IMG/VR virus record: IMGVR_UViG_3300012359_000042
Location: 1 to 31,353 of that record
Origin: a virus
DNA length: 31,353 nucleotides
Strand: one strand, 5' to 3'
Part shown: positions 27,127 through 31,353 of the stretch, one piece after another
Layout of the letters: each line of letters begins with the position of its first letter
Numbering within the stretch: position 1 is the first letter of the stretch
Made by a program: the position numbers and the translations under genes
The notes under the pieces: generated by a model
What the model saw: only the letters and a program-made list of their open reading frames with translations
The model's database searches: none
What the model was told of the DNA's origin: nothing

Positions 27127-27221
27127 CCGGATTCTGGCACAACGTCTGGTTCAACCCCCTGATCGGCTGGGCCAGCCTGGTGTACATCAAGACACTCACA
27201 CCAAGGCAACACCATGAATGA
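27123..27221 (+). CDS. 32-residue membrane microprotein
   Basis: MTGFWHNVWFNPLIGWASLV followed by YIKTLTPRQHHE: one short hydrophobic, Trp-rich helix. Overlaps neighbours at both ends, so coupled. Confidence 0.55.
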   Translation: MTGFWHNVWFNPLIGWASLVYIKTLTPRQHHE

Positions 27222-27423
27222 TAACCAGCCCCACATGACAGTTGACCTGGCGAAATGCCGGTGCACAGCGTTCACTCAGCTCCCCTGCAAACGACTCGCC
27301 AGTCAAGAAGACCTCCACTGCGACGTTTGCCGCCGCGGGTGCACCGCCGTCCGCAGCGACCAAGGCGGCGGGTGGTACCTCGAAACCGGGCACCTGGACC
27401 TCCGCTTCGACAGACTGTCATGA
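27214..27423 (+). CDS. Cys-rich zinc protein
   Basis: 69 residues with CRCTAFTQLPC, then CDVCRRGC: C-x-C, C, C-x2-C-x3-C. A strand pair follows (GGWYLETGHLDLRF). AAGG is 8 bases upstream. The frame at 27242 is a shadow. Confidence 0.7.
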   Translation: MNDNQPHMTVDLAKCRCTAFTQLPCKRLASQEDLHCDVCRRGCTAVRSDQGGGWYLETGHLDLRFDRLS

Positions 27424-27623
27424 TCGTTTTTGGGCCTGACGAATCCGGTCATGGGCCGGTCACCGCCGCGGAGATACGTGCAGCCCTCGACCTCCGACCG
27501 AGGAAACCGGATGCTTCTCGCTTGGCTCACCTGGGGCGGCGTCACCGTCATATGTGTCGGCATAATCGTCAACGCGATCTGGAAAGAAACCCGCTGACCT
27601 GCGGGCACCCGGAGAGGAACTAG
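27420..27623 (+). CDS. Small protein overlapping a membrane micro-ORF
   Basis: 67 residues starting by ATGA overlap (MIVFGPDESGHGPVTAAEIR, then AALDLRPRKPD). The first ~30 residues look genuine; the Arg/His-rich remainder lies over the 28-residue membrane frame at 27511-27597 and may be its shadow. Either a true dual-coding pair or a frameshifted older gene. Confidence 0.55.
   Translation: MIVFGPDESGHGPVTAAEIRAALDLRPRKPDASRLAHLGRRHRHMCRHNRQRDLERNPLTCGHPERN
27511..27597 (+). CDS. 28-residue membrane microprotein in another frame
   Basis: MLLAWLTWGGVTVICVGIIV followed by NAIWKETR: one clear transmembrane helix with a basic tail, with GAGG 7 bases before ATG. The last third of its sequence recurs as a diverged copy at 28525-28562. 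Confidence 0.5.
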   Translation: MLLAWLTWGGVTVICVGIIVNAIWKETR

Positions 27624-27627
27624 GCAC

Positions 27628-28062
27628 GTGACCAGCAACGAACCGCACGAGTTCGGCCTCACGCCCGACGACCTCCGCCTAGCCGCCGGCTACCTTTACC
27701 CCCCGCTCGACACTCGCCTGTCGTCGCAACAGTTCACCCAGGACGAGGCAGTCAAGCTCGGCCGCATCCGGTCCCGGCTCCGCGGGCTAGCAGACGCAAT
27801 GGACGAAGATCATTTCGCCTGGGGACTTCACTACATCCAGTCCAGTTACGGGCATGAAGGAATGAGACTCACTGAACGCCTGCGCGTCCCCGGCTACGAA
27901 GGTTCCATCGGCCCCGGCCCAGGTCAGTACCATCTCCCCCACGTCTACGCCCGGGACATCTTCTCCGGTGCAGGAAACTGTGTTTGCGGCAGGGACCTTT
28001 ATGCTTCCGTTCACACCGAAGCGGCACCAGGTGTGCCGGTTCCCGATTTCGACCGTCGCTAA
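27628..28062 (+). CDS. Hypothetical protein, GTG start
   Basis: 144 residues from GTG 27628 with GAGAGGAA upstream. Helical centre (RSRLRGLADAMDEDHFAWGL) and a C-terminal half with CVCGRD and several His residues (HLPHVYARDIFSGAGNCVCG), suggesting a metal site. No family recognised. Confidence 0.78.
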   Translation: MTSNEPHEFGLTPDDLRLAAGYLYPPLDTRLSSQQFTQDEAVKLGRIRSRLRGLADAMDEDHFAWGLHYIQSSYGHEGMRLTERLRVPGYEGSIGPGPGQYHLPHVYARDIFSGAGNCVCGRDLYASVHTEAAPGVPVPDFDRR

Positions 28063-28077
28063 GGAGGCAACAACAAA

Positions 28078-28344
28078 ATGCCCTGGCATAAAGTCCACAC
28101 CGGCAGCAAATGGAAGGTCGTCAAGGACGACGGTGGCAAGGTCGTCGGCACCCACGACACCGAAGAACAAGCAAACGCCCAGCTCGCAGCCCTGTACGCC
28201 AACGAAAAGCGCACCAGCTACCGGGAAATCATTCTTCCCGGTGCGTTCGGCAACGCCCCTGACGAGGTGCCTTTGACCTACAACTTCGGCCCCCGCATCG
28301 GCACCGCACGCATCCACCGTGACAACGACCGGCACACCCGGTGA
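28078..28344 (+). CDS. Small protein with LysM-free DUF-like fold
   Basis: 88 residues: MPWHKVHTGSKWKVVKDDGG, then KVVGTHDTEEQANAQLAALY, a strand-strand-helix unit seen in many phage and bacterial small proteins (pattern GKWVVV..DG.V...H.T...A..QL.AL). C-terminal extension is charged. AAGGAGG is 10 bases upstream. Confidence 0.78.
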   Translation: MPWHKVHTGSKWKVVKDDGGKVVGTHDTEEQANAQLAALYANEKRTSYREIILPGAFGNAPDEVPLTYNFGPRIGTARIHRDNDRHTR

Positions 28345-28380
28345 CAGTCGCCCACCGCAAACCGCCTGGGGGTAAAGCCA

Positions 28381-28707
28381 ATGCGTGACGACTGCTGGTG
28401 TGAACGGGATAGCTGCCGTGAATGCAACGGCAAGTCTTGCTTCTGTCACGAAAAGACACGCGGCGGCGAAGCACTGGATGAGTGCGGCCTGTCCCTGCGC
28501 CGTGGCGGGATAAATGAAGCAGCATCAACGCAATCTGGAAAGAGAGACCCGCTGACCTGCGGCGACGCCTCAGGCGTTAAAAACGCCTATTTTTGCGGAG
28601 GGAGAAATCGCTCGACTGAGGTGGGTCGCGCGGTCGTGACGGCCCGTGGCTACCCCCTCCCCCTACGTCGTCTCGCCTTGGTTAGTGAGCTGACTGACTT
28701 GGGTTAG
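28381..28707 (+). CDS. Cys-rich protein, frame crosses a terminator
   Basis: 108 residues as an open frame, but only the first ~45 (MRDDCWCERDSCRECNGKSC, FCHEKTRGGEALDECG) look genuine: seven or eight cysteines forming a knuckle. The rest passes over a repeated segment (28525-28562) and an intrinsic terminator (28572-28594), so the true product may be shorter or the gene's end may be damaged. Confidence 0.5.
   Translation: MRDDCWCERDSCRECNGKSCFCHEKTRGGEALDECGLSLRRGGINEAASTQSGKRDPLTCGDASGVKNAYFCGGRNRSTEVGRAVVTARGYPLPLRRLALVSELTDLG
28572..28594 (+). terminator. Intrinsic terminator
   Basis: Stem AGGCGTT/AACGCCT with a 3-base loop, followed by ATTTTT. It closes the set of small genes from 26694 and precedes a long non-coding region. 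Confidence 0.75.
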
Positions 28708-28734
28708 CTGACTGACTTGCAAGGCTAACCCGTG

Positions 28735-28750
28735 TCGAACGCTTGTTCGA
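28735..28750. promoter_or_regulatory. SOS/LexA-box-like palindrome
   Basis: TCGAACGCTTGTTCGA: half-sites TCGAAC and GTTCGA around four bases, the actinobacterial LexA box pattern (TCGAAC-N4-GTTCGA). A near match, TCGAACAGACGTGCGA, follows at 28776-28791. Both lie in non-coding DNA. Confidence 0.6.
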
Positions 28751-28833
28751 TGGCGTGTTGAGGTTTCAGTGTGGCTCGAACAGACGTGCGAGTGACGCTG
28801 TGTGTGTGTCTTGTCACGCTGCTTGTTCGAGTC

Positions 28834-29010
28834 GCTGTTCGAATTAACGCTGTGACCTGCGATCGTTAACGTTGCTAACTACCTGCTGCTGCTACCTTTA
28901 TTCGAATGTGTGCTGTAACCTGCGACGTTGCAAAGTGTGACGTAGATCATAGGGAAAGCTTAGACGTCGAACCATAGCTGCACGCTGTTCGAATAAACGC
29001 TGTGACCTGC
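28834..29010 (+). repeat. Three direct repeats, TTCGAA-N5-GCTGTRACCTGC
   Basis: The first and third copies (28834-28860 and 28984-29010) match over 27 bases with one mismatch; the second (28901-28923) keeps both halves with the same 5-base spacer. The TTCGAA half is palindromic, the rest gives the repeat a direction. Confidence 0.8.
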
Positions 29011-29057
29011 ACACATGCCATGTGAGTGTTCGAATTAGGTCTCATACGCTGCTGATA

Positions 29058-29074
29058 TGCTTGCGGAGCAAGCA
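29058..29074 (+). repeat. Small hairpin before the histone-like gene
   Basis: TGCTTGC GGA GCAAGCA, a perfect 7-base-pair stem with a 3-base loop, 24 bases before ATG 29098. Could be a 5' leader structure or an operator. Confidence 0.6.
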
Positions 29075-29097
29075 CACCAACCGAGAGGATGACCACC

Positions 29098-29535
29098 ATG
29101 ACCAGCACCACCAGTCCCGCGCTGGGTCGCAACGCAATCGGTCAGATCGTCGCGTCCGCGATCATGGATCACGTTGCGAAGAACCTCCTGAAGACCTGGT
29201 CCCCGAAGACGCACCAGGGGATCACCCGGGAGCAAGCGCTCGACGCTGCTCGTCAGGTCTTCGGGTACGTGAGTCCCGGAGCGTGGAGCTACTCGACCCC
29301 GCATCCCTTCTACGGACCCAGGAACGTCGGACGTCCCGCTCCCAAGTCCGCTGCTCCCAAGTCCACCGCGCGACCGGGTCGGACCAGCAAGACCAAGTCC
29401 ACCAAGGGTGCGACCAAGTCCCCTGCGTCCTCGACCAAGGGTGCTCCCCGGAGGACCAGCGCTTCCCCGCGCACGGTCGCGCGGGTCGCGTCCAAGTCCA
29501 CCGCTGCTCCCAAGACCGCTGCTCCCGCAGCGTGA
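29098..29535 (+). CDS. Histone H1-like lysine/alanine-rich protein
   Basis: 145 residues from ATG 29098 (GAGAGG 9 bases upstream; ATG 29089 overlaps that site). The first ~65 residues form a small folded domain (NAIGQIVASAIMDHVAKNLL, ITREQALDAARQVFGYV). The tail, about 80 residues, is a low-complexity run of Lys, Ala, Pro, Ser, Thr (PKSAAPKSTARP, TKSTKGATKSPASSTKG), like H1 or bacterial nucleoid proteins such as HupS/Lsr2 tails. Probably binds DNA nonspecifically, compacting phage or host DNA. Codon choice (AAGTCC, GCTGCT) differs from its neighbours. Confidence 0.8.
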   Translation: MTSTTSPALGRNAIGQIVASAIMDHVAKNLLKTWSPKTHQGITREQALDAARQVFGYVSPGAWSYSTPHPFYGPRNVGRPAPKSAAPKSTARPGRTSKTKSTKGATKSPASSTKGAPRRTSASPRTVARVASKSTAAPKTAAPAA

Positions 29536-29544
29536 CCCACGGGT

Positions 29545-29591
29545 GCGACCGGTCCCGAACCGGTCGCGCTCTGGGTTCCGCTTCGGAACCC
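29545..29591 (+). terminator. Tandem hairpins after histone-like gene
   Basis: Two perfect hairpins: GCGACCGGT/ACCGGTCGC with a 5-base loop (29545-29567), then GGGTTCCG/CGGAACCC with a 3-base loop (29573-29591). The second lies close to the next gene's ribosome-binding site. Either a partial terminator or an mRNA-stability element. Confidence 0.55.
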
Positions 29592-29609
29592 CCGGAGGAG
29601 GTAACGATC

Positions 29610-29783
29610 ATGAATCACACCCACGCGCACCTCGCGCACGACCACGGGTTGACCATCACCCCGGGAACCCTGACCCCGGAGGAACTGAACGCGCTCCACC
29701 AGCGCGACCACGTGACCCGGTCCGACTGCACCCACGCGGACATGCAGCGCATCCGTCGCGAGATCGACGCTGAGTGCGCATGA
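29610..29783 (+). CDS. His-rich microprotein
   Basis: 57 residues: MNHTHAHLAHDHGLTITPGT, then LTPEELNALHQRDHVTRSDC and a helical end. Eight or nine histidines, five of them in the first 12 residues, suggest metal binding. GGAGGAGGT lies 6 bases upstream of ATG. Confidence 0.7.
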   Translation: MNHTHAHLAHDHGLTITPGTLTPEELNALHQRDHVTRSDCTHADMQRIRREIDAECA

Positions 29784-29799
29784 CCGCTCCAGCAACCCA

Positions 29800-29834
29800 G
29801 GTCACCCGGGACGCGAGTCGCGTCCCGGGTGACC
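29800..29834 (+). terminator. Very stable hairpin between genes
   Basis: 16-base-pair perfect stem GGTCACCCGGGACGCG/CGCGTCCCGGGTGACC with a 3-base loop. No T tract. Lies between the His-rich microprotein and the next ribosome-binding site; could be an attenuator, RNase-resistant end or protein-binding site. Confidence 0.6.
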
Positions 29835-29860
29835 GCGTCCCCGACCCCGAGGAGGCACAA

Positions 29861-30208
29861 ATGAACGAAAGCCAGCAGGACGCCGCCGTGGTCGCCGCCG
29901 CCGGACTGGTAATTCCGCCTCCGGTGACCCGGAGCAGTCCCTACCAACGGCGCGTCCGTCACCTGTCGGACAGGCTCACCGCATTCATCGACGCCGAAGT
30001 ACAGCTCACCAGCCGGCACCACGGTCCGAAACGCCGGTGGGACGCACTGACCGCCGACATGCGGACCCTGGTGGACGTGGACGCCGCCGTGGTGCACCGC
30101 TGGGTCGAATGGGCGGTCACCGGTGAAGAAATGAAACTCATCGGCGTTTCGTCACGCAATCTCGCCAACGCCGTCGCACGCACCTGGGTTGACGGCTTCT
30201 CCTACTAG
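29861..30208 (+). CDS. Helical hypothetical protein
   Basis: 115 residues from ATG 29861 with GAGGAGGCAC upstream; the frame opens at 29774 but passes through the hairpin. Helical throughout (QRRVRHLSDRLTAFIDAEVQ, VVHRWVEWAVTGEEMKLIGV, SSRNLANAVARTWVDGF). The last helices have a helix-turn-helix feel (EEMKLIGVSSRNLANAVAR), so it may bind DNA. Confidence 0.78.
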   Translation: MNESQQDAAVVAAAGLVIPPPVTRSSPYQRRVRHLSDRLTAFIDAEVQLTSRHHGPKRRWDALTADMRTLVDVDAAVVHRWVEWAVTGEEMKLIGVSSRNLANAVARTWVDGFSY

Positions 30209-30218
30209 GAGGCACAAC

Positions 30219-30422
30219 ATGTACGCCGACATTAACTTCCCCACCAAGGCCGCACTGAAGCGCGCGGTCGCCGAAGGCACCAAGGTCACCGTGTTCGCCC
30301 CAGGTTTGGGCACCCCCAAGCGTGACGGCACCGAATACCTCGAAGGCCCCTGGTCGCCGCAGCCGCACTCCTGGTACGCGCAGGTCACCGTGGCCGACGG
30401 CGTCATCGTCAAAGTCAAGTAG
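30219..30422 (+). CDS. Small protein
   Basis: 67 residues from ATG 30219 with TAGGAGGCAC upstream (MYADINFPTKAALKRAVAEG, TKVTVFAPGLG, ending QVTVADGVIVKVK). Two strand pairs with a helix, likely a small alpha/beta fold. No family recognised. Confidence 0.76.
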   Translation: MYADINFPTKAALKRAVAEGTKVTVFAPGLGTPKRDGTEYLEGPWSPQPHSWYAQVTVADGVIVKVK

Positions 30423-30432
30423 GAGGCACGAC

Positions 30433-30624
30433 ATGTGGATCAACCACGCCAACGGCATGCGCAGCAGGCCCGTGTTCTACAACGGCAAGCAGTTCATCGT
30501 GGCGCAGGCCCACCCGGAGTGGCGGCCCGGTGCGAACTGCCTGGTCGCCTGCTACTCCAGCAACGGCGACCGGTACCCCAGGTCGTTCGGCGTCGCCAGT
30601 CCCCCAAGGGGGCCACGGCCATGA
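30433..30624 (+). CDS. Small protein
   Basis: 63 residues (MWINHANGMRSRPVFYNGKQ, FIVAQAHPEWRPGANCLVAC, ending ASPPRGPRP). Mainly beta with a Pro/Arg-rich tail. Same TAGGAGGCAC site. ATGA overlap with the next gene. The paired layout with its neighbour at 30219 suggests a duplicated regulatory context, not clear sequence homology. Confidence 0.72.
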   Translation: MWINHANGMRSRPVFYNGKQFIVAQAHPEWRPGANCLVACYSSNGDRYPRSFGVASPPRGPRP

Positions 30625-30854
30625 AAGCAGCCGCTACATGCACACCGGCACACCTGTGCTGCGCGTGCAGGTTCGGGCACAGGCACGCATGCTTGAACAT
30701 CGAAAGGCTCAGGCTCATCGAGCATGACTCCGAAGTCGCCCAGGGCCGCAGAACCGGTCACCTGTGCATGAAACCCCGGTGCCTGGAATGCGGCAACAAC
30801 ACCCAGATCCAGATGGCACGGAACAGGATGGAAGCCATGCGGAAGCCGGGTTAG
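30621..30854 (+). CDS. Cys/His-rich zinc protein
   Basis: 77 residues: CTPAHLCCACRFGHRHACL at the start, then CMKPRCLECGNN, then a basic helix. Several CxxC/CxxH combinations imply two zinc ions; the N-terminal CCACR..HRHAC looks like a treble clef. No named family. Confidence 0.74.
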   Translation: MKAAATCTPAHLCCACRFGHRHACLNIERLRLIEHDSEVAQGRRTGHLCMKPRCLECGNNTQIQMARNRMEAMRKPG

Positions 30855-30858
30855 TGCT

Positions 30859-30896
30859 CCGAACCAACGGGGGTGGCGACGCCCCCGTTGGTTCGG
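30859..30896 (+). terminator. Long hairpin terminator
   Basis: Perfect 15-base-pair stem CCGAACCAACGGGGG/CCCCCGTTGGTTCGG with an 8-base loop, starting 5 bases after a stop codon. No T tract. Confidence 0.75.
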
Positions 30897-30938
30897 GGAG
30901 TCCAACCGGGCTCAGCCCAACCACCACGAGGAGCCGTA

Positions 30939-31211
30939 ATGCAAGAACTAGCCGGTCACCCGGGCATTCCCAACACCGAAGCGGGCCTGCGCCGCGTCGT
31001 GGACGCCGCCGTGGTCGCCGCCGCAGGGTCTGGGCATATCCCGGGCACCGCCTGTGACGTGACCCGCACAGCCGCCTGGCCGCACGGATGGTGCCGGACG
31101 CACGCTCGTGCCGTCGCCAATACTGACGTGTGCGCCTGGTGCGGGGCGCCTGTTCCGCCGGGCGCTTTCGCGTGCACCGGGCCGTGTGACTACAGCACGG
31201 GGGCAGGGTGA
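30939..31211 (+). CDS. Zinc-ribbon protein
   Basis: 90 residues from ATG 30939 (GAGGAG 8 bases upstream). An Ala/Val-rich helix (RRVVDAAVVAAAGSGHIPGT) then CDVTRTAAWPHGWC, and VCAWCGAPVPPGAFACTGPC: C-x2-C ... C-x3-C, a zinc ribbon. No further identification. Confidence 0.76.
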   Translation: MQELAGHPGIPNTEAGLRRVVDAAVVAAAGSGHIPGTACDVTRTAAWPHGWCRTHARAVANTDVCAWCGAPVPPGAFACTGPCDYSTGAG

Positions 31212-31296
31212 TGTGGGTCACATCGGGCACGTCTTCCGCTCACACGCGGCGCGTGGTAGGGTGGAAGTGCACAGATCACCACGTAGGAGGCACCAA

Positions 31297-31353
31297 ATGA
31301 GCACCACCGACCTGTCGCGAGGCGCGACCCAGCGCGCGCATGAAATGGCCGAG
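31297..31353 (+). CDS. Partial CDS at right edge
   Basis: 19 residues visible (MSTTDLSRGATQRAHEMAE). TAGGAGGCAC lies 6 bases upstream of ATG, the same ribosome-binding site as three upstream genes. TGGTAGGGT at 31251 is a possible -10. Product unknown. Confidence 0.65.
   Translation, partial: MSTTDLSRGATQRAHEMAE

Larger units (their letters stand above)
28708..29097. other. Non-coding control or origin-like region
   Basis: About 390 bases without a convincing gene, lower in GC than its surroundings. It holds the LexA-like boxes, a doubled AGCTGACTGACTTG (28687 and 28706 area), and three direct copies of TTCGAA-N5-GCTGTRACCTGC at 28838, 28901 and 28988, with a fourth bare TTCGAA at 29029. 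Such iteron-like clusters are typical of phage origins or repressor-controlled regions. No promoter for 29098 can be fixed with confidence; ATATGC at 29055 is one candidate. Confidence 0.7.

Noticed and set aside
27511-27536. Match of array A block 24705 to this gene (11 contiguous bases)
   Set aside because: A match of that length is expected by chance somewhere in a 31-kb window for about 50 blocks; the rest of the block does not extend it.
31210-31224. Small palindrome GATGTG-GGT-CACATC
   Set aside because: Six-base arms overlapping a stop codon; too short to support a site without further evidence.

Overview
This window looks like a stretch of a tailed double-stranded DNA phage (or prophage) of a high-GC actinobacterium. 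Head genes (terminase, portal, fused prohead protease and capsid) sit on one strand. They are followed by a long run of tiny, tightly packed genes on the other strand. The host is probably Streptomyces-like: the window carries a close BldC-family regulator and a DUF397-type protein, both hallmarks of that group. No integrase, tail genes, lysis genes or replication enzymes are visible, so lifestyle cannot be decided.

Layout. (1) Positions 1-8503, minus strand: terminase small subunit, terminase large subunit, two or three small proteins, a membrane protein, portal, a protease-capsid polyprotein with a well-placed internal start for the capsid, and a partial gene leaving the window. (2) 8504-8602: divergent promoter region. 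(3) 8603-23610, plus strand: about 45 small genes, many overlapping by ATGA. Many are Cys/His zinc-ribbon microproteins; others include ASCH, BldC-like, ribbon-helix-helix-like, cupin-like, VWA, DUF397-like, a glycoside-hydrolase-like protein and a nucleotidyltransferase split by an intein. A minus-strand island holds a ParB-like protein and an ABC-ATPase/GNAT fusion (10645-12301), and a minus-strand tRNA-Pro(UGG) lies at 19979-20051. (4) 23615-26600: the most unusual locus. (5) 26678-28594: more small genes. (6) 28595-29097: non-coding control or origin-like region with SOS-box-like palindromes and direct repeats. (7) 29098-31353: a lysine-rich histone-like gene and further small genes with a shared GGAGGCAC ribosome-binding site.

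The locus at 23615-26600 appears to be one transcription unit: a leaderless promoter, a small gene with an in-frame stop, array A (24169-24890), a 235-residue RAMP/Cas7-like protein, array B (25622-26560) and a strong intrinsic terminator. The two arrays are neither coding nor a normal CRISPR. They are built from blocks that begin with CGAC (sometimes TGAC), followed by variable triplets separated by CC, giving a strict 5-base rhythm. Most blocks carry 6 or 7 triplets (18-22 variable bases). If the CC separators are removed, the first block of array A reads almost like part of the gene just upstream (YITH..R). The first and third blocks of array B read like two parts of the RAMP gene just upstream (QGFGRYE exactly, and WLTG..E), with differences mostly at synonymous codon positions. 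This is what guides copied from homologous genes of related phages would look like. I infer a possible RNA-guided, phage-encoded system in which a Cas7-like protein holds an RNA with a 5-base (3 variable + 2 fixed) register. I know of no described system with this architecture; function is unproven.

Recurrent regulation: at least five near-identical extended -10 promoters (TGGTATACT) stand 5-8 bases before an ATG, implying leaderless mRNAs; a sixth serves the divergent region and related variants serve other genes.
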